Assembly (NCBI GenBank): GCA_009692305.1
Contig: SHZK01000009.1
Location: forward strand, 30,925-94,924
Source of the DNA: Gammaproteobacteria bacterium
GTDB taxonomy: Bacteria > Pseudomonadota > Gammaproteobacteria > Pseudomonadales > Pseudohongiellaceae
Length of the DNA stretch: 64,000 bases
Reading direction: 5' to 3'
Shown: positions 55,498-64,000 of the stretch, one piece after another
Numbering within the stretch: the stretch's first letter is position 1
Layout of the letters: every line of letters starts with the position of its first letter
Notes under the pieces: generated by a model
Seen by the model: only the letters and a program-made list of their open reading frames with translations
The model's database searches: none
Told to the model about the DNA's origin: nothing
Made by a program: the position numbers and the translations under genes

Positions 55498-56917
55498 CAC
55501 CAGTCGTATGCACGTTATTCCGGAAATGCGACGCATCAAGGTGATTCACTTCGTCGGCATCGGTGGTGCGGGCATGTGTGGTATTGCAGAAGTACTGTTG
55601 AATCAGGGATATCGCATTACCGGTTCCGATATCAAGCAGTCTTCCAATACGCAACGACTCGAGTCTATGGGTGCGAAAATATATATCGGCCATGCTGCTG
55701 CCAACGTAGATGAGGCGGACGTAGTGGTTTATTCCAGTGCCATCAATCTGAAGAATCCTGAAATAAAGAAAGCGATGTCTACCGCCAAGCCATTGATCCC
55801 CCGCGCCGAGATGCTGGCCGAGTTGATGCGCTATCGTCACTCCATTGCGATATCAGGTACCCATGGCAAGACTACCACGACCAGTATAGTTGCATCTGTG
55901 CTGGCGGAAGGCGGGATGGATCCAACATTCGTCATTGGTGGATTGCTGAACAGTGCCGGTACCAATGCCAGACTTGGAGAAAGCCGTTACCTTGTCGCGG
56001 AAGCGGATGAGAGCGATGCATCATTTATGCACTTGCAACCCATGGTGACTGTTGTAACCAATATTGAAGCAGATCATATGGGTACTTATGGCGGCGATTT
56101 TGAAAACCTTAAAACCTATTTCGTCGAGTTTCTGCATAATTTGCCTTTTTACGGACTGGCAGTGCTGTGCATTGACGATCCGACAGTTCGTGAATTGCTG
56201 CCACGTATTTCCCGTCCCAAACTTACCTATGGGTTTTCGCAAGACGCCGATTTTCGAATCGCCAATCTCGAACAAAAGAAGCGCATTACCCGCTTCGATG
56301 TTTTCCGCGAGGGTCGTGATACTCCTCTGCATGTAACCTTGAATATGCCTGGCAGACACAATGCATTGAATGCGACCGCTGCCATAGTCATTGCTACCGA
56401 TGAAGGCATACCAGATGCGCATATTTGTGCCGGCATCGAAAAATTTTCCGGAGTGGGCCGACGCTTCGATGTGCAAGGAGAATTTGAGGTAGCGGGTGGT
56501 AGCGTCATGCTGATTGATGACTACGGGCACCACCCCACTGAAGTTGCAGCTACGATTAAGGCATTACGCGATGGCTGGCCCAACAATCGATTGGTCATGA
56601 TCTATCAGCCCCATCGTTTCAGCAGAACCAAGGATCTCTACGAAGACTTCGTGGAGGTGCTGTCGAATGTGGATGTGCTGCTGCTGCTGGAGGTGTATTC
56701 CGCGGGTGAGAAGAAAATCGCAGGGGCGGATTCACGCAGCCTGTGTCGTTCGATACGGCTCCGTGGCAAAGTTGATCCGGTTTACGTGGCAAAGGAAGCC
56801 GATGTTCAGGCGCTGTTGGACACGCTCGTCAGAGCTGGCGATATCGTGCTCACCCAGGGCGCCGGCAGCGTCGGCAGCTTGGCCAAGGAGCTCGCGACCT
56901 CTGGTTTTCGTCGCTAA
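55490..56917 (+). CDS. murC: MurC, UDP-MurNAc-L-alanine ligase
   Basis: 475 residues; M7 or M13 could also start it. [22 protein letters not shown] loop [49 protein letters not shown] and [18 protein letters not shown] are diagnostic. It adds L-alanine to UDP-MurNAc, the first stem residue. Confidence 0.98.
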   Translation: MPNTSRMHVIPEMRRIKVIHFVGIGGAGMCGIAEVLLNQGYRITGSDIKQSSNTQRLESMGAKIYIGHAAANVDEADVVVYSSAINLKNPEIKKAMSTAKPLIPRAEMLAELMRYRHSIAISGTHGKTTTTSIVASVLAEGGMDPTFVIGGLLNSAGTNARLGESRYLVAEADESDASFMHLQPMVTVVTNIEADHMGTYGGDFENLKTYFVEFLHNLPFYGLAVLCIDDPTVRELLPRISRPKLTYGFSQDADFRIANLEQKKRITRFDVFREGRDTPLHVTLNMPGRHNALNATAAIVIATDEGIPDAHICAGIEKFSGVGRRFDVQGEFEVAGGSVMLIDDYGHHPTEVAATIKALRDGWPNNRLVMIYQPHRFSRTKDLYEDFVEVLSNVDVLLLLEVYSAGEKKIAGADSRSLCRSIRLRGKVDPVYVAKEADVQALLDTLVRAGDIVLTQGAGSVGSLAKELATSGFRR

Positions 56918-56972
56918 GTAAATATTTGAAATATATAGAAAAATTATCACAATTTGATTAAGAATTCAGGCC

Positions 56973-57911
56973 ATGAGAACGATAAATAGAGAGAAAATAC
57001 TGAAAGCGCTAGGCCACGTTGTAGTGCTCAAGGGTGGGCATTCAACAGAACGGGAAATATCCCTCCTGAGTGGCGGTGCCGTGTATGACGGTTTGATCAG
57101 GCTTGGTGTGAATGCGTCGGCGATAGACGTCAATGACCACATCATAGATGAGTTGCGCGCAGCGCGGCCCGACTTCGTCTTTAACATGCTGCATGGTGCA
57201 GGTGGTGAAGATGGCGTGATCCAGGGCTTGCTGGAAATCATGCGGCTTCCATATTCCGGTAGTGGGGTGCTCGCTTCCGCCCTTGCCATGGACAAAGTGA
57301 AGAGCAAGTTGTTGTGGCAACAGCTTGGATTGAAGACGGCAGATTTCGTGATTCTGCAGGCGGCCAATGATTGGCAGGCAGTAATCGAACGGTTGGGCAA
57401 TGCAGTAGTTAAACCTGTAAACGGCGGCTCCAGTATCGGTATCGCCATTGTCGCGGATGCGGCAGAGTTGAAAGTAGCATTTGAAAACGCGAATGCAGAT
57501 GGGTCTGCAGTGATCGCAGAGCATTATATTGCGGGTAACGAGTTTTCCGTGCCTGTGCTGCAGGACGAATTATTGCCAATAATCGAGCTACGCACGAAGC
57601 GTAAATTTTTCGATTACGAAGCAAAGTATGTAGTTACGGACAATGAGTATATCTGCCCTGCAGAGCTGAGCGATGCAAAACAAAAGGAATTGCTGGCGCT
57701 TGTTTCTGCGGCATATGCCAGTCTCGATTGCAAGGGATTGGCCAGAGTAGATGTTATGCAAGACGGCAACGGGGAATTTTATTTGCTGGAGCTGAATACA
57801 ATTCCAGGAATGACAAATCATAGTTTTGTGCCGATGGCGGCGCTGAGTATCGGAATTGATTTTGATGAATTGCTACTTCGCATTCTCAATGCAGAATTAA
57901 ACATCAGTTGA
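56973..57911 (+). CDS. ddl: Ddl, D-alanine--D-alanine ligase
   Basis: 312 residues, ATP-grasp fold. VVLKGGHSTEREISLLSG, FNMLHGAGGEDGVIQGLLE, PYSGSGVLASALAMDKVKSK, VKPVNGGSSIGIAI and LLELNTIPGMTNHSFVP. The latter replaces the common MTxHS form with MTNHS. It supplies D-Ala-D-Ala to MurF. In this cluster position it is the DdlB type. Confidence 0.97.
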   Translation: MRTINREKILKALGHVVVLKGGHSTEREISLLSGGAVYDGLIRLGVNASAIDVNDHIIDELRAARPDFVFNMLHGAGGEDGVIQGLLEIMRLPYSGSGVLASALAMDKVKSKLLWQQLGLKTADFVILQAANDWQAVIERLGNAVVKPVNGGSSIGIAIVADAAELKVAFENANADGSAVIAEHYIAGNEFSVPVLQDELLPIIELRTKRKFFDYEAKYVVTDNEYICPAELSDAKQKELLALVSAAYASLDCKGLARVDVMQDGNGEFYLLELNTIPGMTNHSFVPMAALSIGIDFDELLLRILNAELNIS

Positions 57912-57913
57912 TT

Positions 57914-58729
57914 ATGAAGCAGAACAATAAATTAATGCGCAATGGTTCCGGGATTCATGCTCGTCCCCGGGTATCCATTGCCGCAAGACAGCCATTGAAG
58001 CCTAAATATTCGGCGCATCGAACTACAATTCTGCTGGGCGTGCTTTGCATCAGTGCTGGTTTGGCAGTGCAGCAGAACTTCAATGAGATTTTTGGTTTTG
58101 TAAATCGACCTATTACCAGAGTGCAAATGAATGAGCAGTGGCAGCAGCTAAACGAGCGCGATATTCGCCAGTTGTTGCAGGGCACAATGGGTAAGGGCTT
58201 TTTCGAAGTTGATGTAGCAAAAGTCAAGTCTGCCATAGAGCAGCATCCCTGGGTGGCGCGGGCATCAGTCAGGCGCGTCTGGCCGGATACGCTCTCTATG
58301 GATATCACTGAGCATGTTGCCATAGCGCGTTGGGGTGAGAACCAACTGCTTAACCTACATGGTGCAACTTTTGCTCCTGCCGATTTGGCTGGTGCCAGCC
58401 ACTTGCCGCGATTGCAGGGCCCGGAAGCGAGCCAGTTCCAGGTGATGCAACAGTATCAGCTATTCAGCCAAATCCTGTTCCCGGCCGGGTTGAAGTTGAC
58501 AGAGCTTACGTTGACTGCACGAGGCAGTTGGCAGATCACGCTAAACGATTCCTTGCAAGTTGCCATTGGTCGCAGCGACCTGACAGAAAAAATGGAGCGG
58601 TTCGTTGAATTTTATATTAGCCAGCCGAAAACCAATGCTGAAGCATTTGAAGCGATTGATCTGCGTTATGGCAACGGCATTGCCGTGAGAAACAAGCAGC
58701 AGGATCTGACAGGAGTAGCAATTCGGTGA
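57914..58729 (+). CDS. ftsQ: FtsQ, divisome assembly protein
   Basis: 271 residues from the ATG at 57914, just after the ddl stop; an in-frame TTG at 57908 is the alternative. A basic cytosolic tail, one membrane helix (about 35-52) and a periplasmic POTRA domain (VNRPITRVQMNEQWQQLNER; HPWVARASVRRVWPDTLSMDI) are visible. Its beta domain binds FtsB and FtsL. Sequence is divergent, but position is decisive. Confidence 0.94.
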   Translation: MKQNNKLMRNGSGIHARPRVSIAARQPLKPKYSAHRTTILLGVLCISAGLAVQQNFNEIFGFVNRPITRVQMNEQWQQLNERDIRQLLQGTMGKGFFEVDVAKVKSAIEQHPWVARASVRRVWPDTLSMDITEHVAIARWGENQLLNLHGATFAPADLAGASHLPRLQGPEASQFQVMQQYQLFSQILFPAGLKLTELTLTARGSWQITLNDSLQVAIGRSDLTEKMERFVEFYISQPKTNAEAFEAIDLRYGNGIAVRNKQQDLTGVAIR

Positions 58730-58784
58730 GTTCATTGCACTCAGAAAACAAGACAGCAGGATTGCAATCCGGAGAGTTCAGTCA

Positions 58785-60020
58785 ATGAGTGAGACTGCAA
58801 GTAGCAACATGATAGTGGGGCTGGATATCGGCACATCCAAGGTGGTCGCTATCGTCGGTGATATCTCCAAGGATGGCACTTTGGATATTATCGGAATTGG
58901 CAGTCATCGTTCGCGCGGTCTCAAAAAAGGTACGGTGGTAAATATTGAATCGACGGTGGAGTCGATTCAACGTGCGATTGAAGAAGCGGAATTGATGGCA
59001 GGTTTCCAGATTCATTCTGTCTACGCAGGCATCGCCGGAAGCCATATTCGGAGCATGAACTCGCACGGTATCGTTGCCATTCGCGACCGTGAGGTAATGC
59101 GCGCTGATATCGAACGTGTGATAGATGCGGCGCAAGCGGTAGCCATTCCTTCTGACCAGCGTGTGCTGCACATCCTGCCCCAGGAATACATCATTGACTC
59201 ACAGGAAGGCGTGAAAGAGCCCATTGGCATGTCCGGGGTCAGGCTGGAAGCAAAGGTTCATCTTGTCACCTGCGCAATCAACGCGATCCAGAATATCGAA
59301 AAGTGTATCAAGCGATGCGGCTTGGAAATTGATGAGATTATTCTCGAGCAATTGGCATCCAGTTATTCAGTGTTGACTGAGGACGAAAAGGAATTAGGAG
59401 TGTGCCTGGTAGATATTGGAGGTGGCACTACCGACATCGCCATATTCACCGAGGGTGCAATTCGGCATACGGGTGTTATTCCGATAGCGGGCGATCAAGT
59501 TACCAATGACATTGCCATGGCGTTGCGCACCCCGACGGAAAATGCGGAAGAGATCAAGATTAAATACGCCTGTGCCTTGACCCAACTGGCCAGCGTCAAC
59601 GACATCATCAAAGTGCCCAGTGTAGGTGACCGGCCCGCTCGAGAATTATCCCGTCAGGCACTGGCGGAAGTGGTTGAGCCGCGTTATGACGAATTGTTTA
59701 CGCTGGTGCAGGCAGAGTTGCAGCGCAGTGGTTACGAAAATCTGCTGGCGGCAGGAATTGTACTCACCGGAGGCACGAGCAAAATGGAAGGTGTGGTGGA
59801 ACTGGCAGAGGAAATTTTTCATGCTCCTGTGCGCATCGGATCACCTCATAATGTCTCGGGACTAGCCGATATTGTAAGAAACCCGATCTATTCAACCGGC
59901 GTTGGGTTGTTGCTGTATGGAATGAAACAGCAGCAGGAGCGAGCTGGATTTGACCCGAGACGCGAACCACAGATTCGTATATTCGACAGAGTCAAAAATT
60001 GGTTAAAAGGTAATTTTTAA
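58785..60020 (+). CDS. ftsA: FtsA, actin-like divisome anchor
   Basis: 411 residues. Actin-fold phosphate loops VGLDIGTSKVVAIVGDI and VDIGGGTTDIAIFTEG, SHMA-type 1C domain (VYAGIAGSHIRSMNSHGIVAI), GIVLTGGTSKMEGVVELAEE, and a C-terminal amphipathic helix FDRVKNWLKGNF that attaches it to the membrane. It tethers FtsZ. ftsZ starts about 100 bp later. Confidence 0.98.
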   Translation: MSETASSNMIVGLDIGTSKVVAIVGDISKDGTLDIIGIGSHRSRGLKKGTVVNIESTVESIQRAIEEAELMAGFQIHSVYAGIAGSHIRSMNSHGIVAIRDREVMRADIERVIDAAQAVAIPSDQRVLHILPQEYIIDSQEGVKEPIGMSGVRLEAKVHLVTCAINAIQNIEKCIKRCGLEIDEIILEQLASSYSVLTEDEKELGVCLVDIGGGTTDIAIFTEGAIRHTGVIPIAGDQVTNDIAMALRTPTENAEEIKIKYACALTQLASVNDIIKVPSVGDRPARELSRQALAEVVEPRYDELFTLVQAELQRSGYENLLAAGIVLTGGTSKMEGVVELAEEIFHAPVRIGSPHNVSGLADIVRNPIYSTGVGLLLYGMKQQQERAGFDPRREPQIRIFDRVKNWLKGNF

Positions 60021-60121
60021 CCTGCTAACAACCGGGCAGATCAAATTTGGTGAGTGGCTTGGTGGTAACTAAGTATAAAAGCAACGCTGGTGCAAAAAAA
60101 TTCTCAAGGCAAGGGGGCTAT

Positions 60122-61273
60122 ATGTTTGAATTAGTCGAGAACATTCCACAGAGCGCGGTCATCAAGGTGATTGGCGTTGGTGGTGGTGGTGGCAATGCGG
60201 TACACCATATGATCAAGAATCAGGTTAATGGTGTGGAGTTTATTTGTGCGAATACCGACGCGCAGGCTTTGAATAACCTCAAGGCAAAAACCATATTGCA
60301 AATGGGCAGCAATATCACCAAAGGCCTCGGAGCAGGCGCCAATCCCGAAATTGGTCGTCAGGCAGCGTTGGAAAATCGTGATGAGATTGCCGAAATTCTG
60401 TCTGGTGCGGACATGGTATTTATCACGGCTGGTATGGGGGGTGGCACCGGCACTGGTGCGGCACCAATCGTCGCTGAAGTAGCACGCGAGATGGGCATAC
60501 TCACGGTTGCGGTAATTACCCGACCATTTCCCTTCGAAGGCAAGAAACGCGCCGCAGTTGCTGAAGAAGGCATACGTCTGTTATCGCAGCATGTGGATTC
60601 CCTGATTACCATTCCGAATGCGAAATTGCTGGAAGTTTTAGGCAAGGAAGCGACCTTGCTGGAAGCGTTCAAGGCGGCGAACGATGTCTTATTAGGTGCG
60701 GTGAAAGGTATTGCCGATCTGATCATGCATCCAGGCATGATCAATGTAGACTTTGCCGATGTACGCACTGTGATGTCCGAAATGGGCATGGCGATGATGG
60801 GTACCGGGCGCGCTTCTGGCCCAAACCGTGCACGTGAAGCCGCTGCAGCCGCGATTCGTAGCCCATTGTTGGAAGACATCAATTTGCAAGGCGCACGCGG
60901 CATACTCGTGAATATTACCGCCGGTGAAAACCTGTCGCTGGGTGAGTTCTCGGATGTAGGGGATACGATAGAAGAATTCGCTTCTGATGATGCGACGGTG
61001 GTAGTGGGCACTGTTATCGACCCAAGTCTGGAAGATGAGATTCGCGTAACTGTGGTTGCCACTGGTCTGTGCAGTCTGCATGAGAAGCCCACGAAAGTTG
61101 TGGACAATACCACGCGTCAGCGTAATACCGATTACAAGCAACTGGATCGACCGGCCATTATGCGCAATCGGGAGGCAGGTGGTCGCATGCCGATAATGGC
61201 GAAAGCAGTTGGTGCGGATACGGACATGGATTACCTGGATATCCCGGCATTTTTGCGCAAACAGGCTGATTAG
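60122..61273 (+). CDS. ftsZ: FtsZ, tubulin-like division GTPase
   Basis: 383 residues from the ATG at 60122, preceded by AAGGGGG; the open frame continues upstream to 60047 but that part is unlike FtsZ. GTP-binding VIGVGGGGGNAVHHM, tubulin signature GMGGGTGTGAAPIVAEV, and T7 loop NVDFADVRTVMSEMG. The C-terminal peptide YLDIPAFLRKQ, which binds FtsA and ZipA, is intact. It polymerises into the Z-ring. Confidence 0.99.
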   Translation: MFELVENIPQSAVIKVIGVGGGGGNAVHHMIKNQVNGVEFICANTDAQALNNLKAKTILQMGSNITKGLGAGANPEIGRQAALENRDEIAEILSGADMVFITAGMGGGTGTGAAPIVAEVAREMGILTVAVITRPFPFEGKKRAAVAEEGIRLLSQHVDSLITIPNAKLLEVLGKEATLLEAFKAANDVLLGAVKGIADLIMHPGMINVDFADVRTVMSEMGMAMMGTGRASGPNRAREAAAAAIRSPLLEDINLQGARGILVNITAGENLSLGEFSDVGDTIEEFASDDATVVVGTVIDPSLEDEIRVTVVATGLCSLHEKPTKVVDNTTRQRNTDYKQLDRPAIMRNREAGGRMPIMAKAVGADTDMDYLDIPAFLRKQAD

Positions 61274-61448
61274 GCGCTGTTTTATACCGGGATCAGCATT
61301 TAATGGCTTTAAATGATGCTGGGAAACCAGCTAAATGTGCGTCCGATATTGGGTTATGGGGTAGCATTTGGTACCATGCCCTAGTTTTACCGCGGCGCGG
61401 GCAAAACACATCTCAGGAGTTCGGTAACCATATCATGTTAAAACCATC

Positions 61449-62360
61449 ATGCTAAAACAGAGAACACTTAAAAATGTGATCAGGGCAACTGGTGTCGGGT
61501 TACATACTGGCGAGAAAGTGTATCTGACTCTGCGGCCGGCCCCGGTAAATACCGGCATCGTGTTCACCAGGGTTGACCTCGAGCCACCGGTTCGGATCGA
61601 AGCGCGAGCTTGCAATGTAGGTGACACCACGCTCTCAACCACCTTGATTAAAGGTGATGTTCGTATCTCAACCATCGAGCATCTCATGTCTGCAATGTCA
61701 GGACTCGGTATAGACAATGCCTACGTGGATGTAAGTGCACCTGAAGTGCCAATTATGGATGGTAGCGCTGGACCATTCGTTTTCCTGATCCAGTCAGCAG
61801 GCATAGAAGAACAATCGGAACTCAAGAAGTTCATCAAGATCAAGCGCGCTATCTCCCTGGAACAGGGTGACAAGGCCGTTAGCCTCGAGCCATTCAATGG
61901 TTTCAAAGTCAGTTACACACTGCTTTATGATCACCCCGTCTATAAGAAGTATACCAAAACCGCCACCGTCGATTTCTCCAGTACCTCATTCGTAAAGGAA
62001 GTCAGCCGCGCACGGACCTTCGGTTTTATGCATGAATTCGAGGAATTACGTAACCGTAATCTGGCTCTGGGTGCGAGCATGGATAATGCCATCGCGGTCG
62101 GGGATTATAAGGTTTTAAATGAGGATGGGCTGCGTTACGAAGACGAATTCGTCAAGCACAAAATCCTTGATTCTATTGGAGATTTGTATCTGTTGGGCAA
62201 CAGCCTCATCGGCGAGTTCAAAGGATATAAATCTGGACATGCTCTCAATAATGCTTTATTACGAATGCTCGAAGTTAATGAAGACGCTTGGGAAATTGTC
62301 AGTTTCGATAAAGATTCAAACGTACCGATTTCCTATATGAAACCTGTATTGGCTGCCTAG
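61449..62360 (+). CDS. lpxC: LpxC, UDP-3-O-acyl-GlcNAc deacetylase
   Basis: 303 residues, normal length. [21 protein letters not shown] at the start, zinc ligand H78 in [17 protein letters not shown], and the downstream [14 protein letters not shown] and [14 protein letters not shown] segments carry the remaining ligands and catalytic residues. It performs the committed step of lipid A synthesis. It lies 175 bp after ftsZ; the gap contains an imperfect inverted repeat (about 61294-61322) but no T run. Confidence 0.98.
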   Translation: MLKQRTLKNVIRATGVGLHTGEKVYLTLRPAPVNTGIVFTRVDLEPPVRIEARACNVGDTTLSTTLIKGDVRISTIEHLMSAMSGLGIDNAYVDVSAPEVPIMDGSAGPFVFLIQSAGIEEQSELKKFIKIKRAISLEQGDKAVSLEPFNGFKVSYTLLYDHPVYKKYTKTATVDFSSTSFVKEVSRARTFGFMHEFEELRNRNLALGASMDNAIAVGDYKVLNEDGLRYEDEFVKHKILDSIGDLYLLGNSLIGEFKGYKSGHALNNALLRMLEVNEDAWEIVSFDKDSNVPISYMKPVLAA

Positions 62361-62468
62361 GCAGTCTAGTGCCTCTAACACCATGATTTTATTATAAAAA
62401 TGGTCAGGCGTTGCAGTTTCTTAAGGTAGCCCATGGCGTCATCCGGGTTATGAGAATTACGCTAAATC

Positions 62469-63398
62469 ATGAAAGTCATACTTGTCGATCAACGTCACGG
62501 TCACACCAAGACCATCGTCCTTAAAGGTTGGCTGAAAGGCCTGCTCTCGGTCTGTTTACTCGGCGCACCCGTAGCACTGGGGTATTTTGGTTACCAACTA
62601 GCCATATCTCAAGATTCCCGCATGCTGACTGTGGAAACGGCCCAGAGTTGGGATCAGCAAATCAAGCTGCAATCAGATCAAATCGCTGAAATTCGACAAG
62701 AAGCCTCCCAACAATTGGAGGCACTTACTTTGCGTCTGGCAATGATGCAGGCGCGATTGGTGCGACTGGATGCGGTAGGCGAGCGCATAACTACTATCGC
62801 GAATCTGGATGAAGGTGAGTTCAATTTCGGTCAGCCAGTAACAATCGGTGGGCCGAGTACTGGATTTTCGGAGCCGTACACTCCTGCCGGATTCATGCAA
62901 GCCGTTGATCAACTGGAACGACAGTTGGAAGACCGGCAACAACAATTGGAGATCCTGGAAGGGCTCATGACCGATCGCAAGATTCAGTCAGATGTGTTCA
63001 TCGCGGGACGCCCTCTGGAAAAAGGCTGGATCGCATCGCGCTTCGGTCGCAGACCTGATCCCTTTACCGGGCAGTTGACCTTTCACGCAGGCATCGATTT
63101 CACTACTGGCCGGGCTGGCTCTGAAATTAATACAGTGGCGGCCGGGGTGGTCACGTGGGCCGGTCCCCGATCAGAATATGGCCTCATGGTTGAAGTGAAT
63201 CATGGTAATGGTTTTACCACTCGCTATGCTCACTCTGAAAAACTTCTGGTTGAAGTTGGCGATATTGTGATGAAGGGTCAAAACATAGCGCTCGTAGGCT
63301 CTACGGGTCGCTCTACCGGACCCCATGTCCATTTCGAAGTGTATAAAAACGGCCGGGTCGTCGACCCCGCCAGCTATATTCATCGTACAGTCCGATAG
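62469..63398 (+). CDS. M23-family (LytM-type) metallopeptidase, membrane-anchored
   Basis: 309 residues. A membrane helix (about 20-40) is followed by a coiled coil (QIKLQSDQIAEIRQEASQQL; QLERQLEDRQQQLEILEGLM). The LytM domain (about 185-300) has zinc ligands in FHAGIDFTTG (HxxxD) and HVHFEVYKNGR (HxH). All ligands are present, so unlike EnvC or NlpD it may be an active endopeptidase cutting peptidoglycan crosslinks. It occupies the place of secM between lpxC and secA, an arrangement I recall in other non-enteric gammaproteobacteria. Confidence 0.93.
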   Translation: MKVILVDQRHGHTKTIVLKGWLKGLLSVCLLGAPVALGYFGYQLAISQDSRMLTVETAQSWDQQIKLQSDQIAEIRQEASQQLEALTLRLAMMQARLVRLDAVGERITTIANLDEGEFNFGQPVTIGGPSTGFSEPYTPAGFMQAVDQLERQLEDRQQQLEILEGLMTDRKIQSDVFIAGRPLEKGWIASRFGRRPDPFTGQLTFHAGIDFTTGRAGSEINTVAAGVVTWAGPRSEYGLMVEVNHGNGFTTRYAHSEKLLVEVGDIVMKGQNIALVGSTGRSTGPHVHFEVYKNGRVVDPASYIHRTVR

Positions 63399-63503
63399 AA
63401 AACCCCTCCAAGATTAATTGCAGTCCCTGATCGAGTGATTTCAACACATCATTCGTATCAGAATTCCTCGTATCCATTACACAATACCCGACTCAAAAGA
63501 CCT

Positions 63504-64000
63504 ATGAATATATTCAACAAAATATTTGGTACCAGTAATTCCAGAAAATTCAAAAAGCTTGAACGAAAAGTGGCGGGCATAAACGCATTTGAACCTGCAC
63601 TTGAAGCATTGTCTGATGCGCAGTTGAAACAAAAAACAGAAGAGTTTCGACAGCGGCTTGCTGCTGGAGAAAGCCTCGATGCGCTTCTGCCAGAAGCGTT
63701 TGCAGTCGTGCGCGAAGCGAGCAAGCGAACGCTTGGAATGCGCCACTTCGACATGCAATTCGTCGGCGGCATGGTATTGCACGAAGGCAGCATTTCCGAA
63801 ATGCGTACGGGCGAGGGCAAGACTCTGGTAGCCACGTTACCGGCTTACCTGAATGGACTCACTGACAAGGGCGTGCATATAGTAACAGTGAATGAATACC
63901 TGGCAGATCGCGATGCGAACTGGATGCGCCCGCTTTACGAATTTCTGGGATTGAGTGTCGGCATTATCAAATCCAGCCAGAATCCATTGGAAAAGAAAGC
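63504..64000 (+). CDS. secA: SecA preprotein translocase ATPase, 5' part
   Basis: The first 165 codons run off the right edge in an open frame. [40 protein letters not shown] and Walker [21 protein letters not shown] are diagnostic, followed by [15 protein letters not shown]. SecA drives exported proteins through SecYEG with ATP. No SecM-like arrest peptide precedes it. Confidence 0.97.
   Translation, partial: MNIFNKIFGTSNSRKFKKLERKVAGINAFEPALEALSDAQLKQKTEEFRQRLAAGESLDALLPEAFAVVREASKRTLGMRHFDMQFVGGMVLHEGSISEMRTGEGKTLVATLPAYLNGLTDKGVHIVTVNEYLADRDANWMRPLYEFLGLSVGIIKSSQNPLEKK

Noticed and set aside
60358..61113. 251-codon open frame antisense to ftsZ
   Set aside because: Ser/Thr/Pro/Ala-rich shadow of the ftsZ coding sequence with no start signals.

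Overview
This window comes from a gammaproteobacterium, probably a free-living, respiring one of the Pseudomonadales/Cellvibrionales kind. That placement rests on gene order: dksA-gluQ beside sfsA, the kds-lpt-rpoN-ptsN-rapZ-ptsO block facing mlaC-ibaG-murA-hisGD, rplM-rpsI-petABC-sspAB, and diaA-yraN-lpoA-rsmI-rnpB running into a complete mra/dcw cell-wall and division cluster. The species cannot be named from the sequence. Nearly all genes are chromosomal housekeeping genes. There is no tRNA, rRNA operon, prophage, integrase, transposase or CRISPR array.

Layout. 1-7.3 kb: gluQ (two frameshifts), dksA, an aminotransferase, sfsA, a small Rieske protein, a Cys/Met-metabolism PLP enzyme, an unknown anchored protein, a coiled-coil lipoprotein and a 56-residue basic protein. 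7.4-11.3 kb: a K+-dependent-type membrane pyrophosphatase, an exported unknown and a short Mrp-type Fe-S carrier. 11.4-13.0 kb: a visibly AT-richer accessory patch with a GIY-YIG-like (T5orf172/MUG113-type) protein and an orphan small membrane protein. 13.1-23.2 kb (minus strand): darP, mgtE, a gene-free gap with a MITE-like element, then ptsO, rapZ, ptsN, rpoN, lptB, lptA, lptC, kdsC, kdsD and a gutted yrbG. 23.4-27.7 kb (plus): mlaC, ibaG, murA, hisG, hisD. 27.6-32.3 kb (minus): degS, cysNC, cysD, zapG. 32.5-38.8 kb (plus): zapE, rplM, rpsI, petA, a fused cytochrome b/c1 gene, sspA, sspB. 38.8-42.4 kb (minus): dolP, diaA, yraN, lpoA. 42.6-64 kb (plus): rsmI, rnpB, then mraZ-rsmH-ftsL-ftsI-murE-murF-mraY-murD-ftsW-murG-murC-ddl-ftsQ-ftsA-ftsZ-lpxC, an M23 peptidase and the 5' part of secA.

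Functional themes. Much of the window builds the envelope: KDO synthesis (kdsC, kdsD), LPS transport (lptABC), lipid A (lpxC), UDP-MurNAc-pentapeptide synthesis (murA to ddl), septal synthesis (ftsI, ftsW, ftsL, ftsQ, ftsA, ftsZ), PBP1A activation (lpoA) and envelope surveillance (degS, dolP). Respiration and energy are represented by the bc1 complex and the pyrophosphatase, sulfur assimilation by cysD and cysNC.

The most unusual features are: (i) cytochromes b and c1 encoded as one 686-residue polyprotein; (ii) a remodelled yrbG-mla junction where yrbG has lost its middle and mlaF, mlaE, mlaD and mlaB are missing although mlaC is intact; (iii) a MITE-like repeat with about 27-bp terminal inverted repeats between mgtE and ptsO; (iv) the AT-rich patch with the GIY-YIG-like protein; (v) three separate short tandem-repeat tracts between genes; (vi) an mra promoter with four MraZ-type boxes on a 10-bp register with one register position empty. 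No convincing wholly new multi-gene system is visible; the GIY-YIG-like patch is the best place to look for one.
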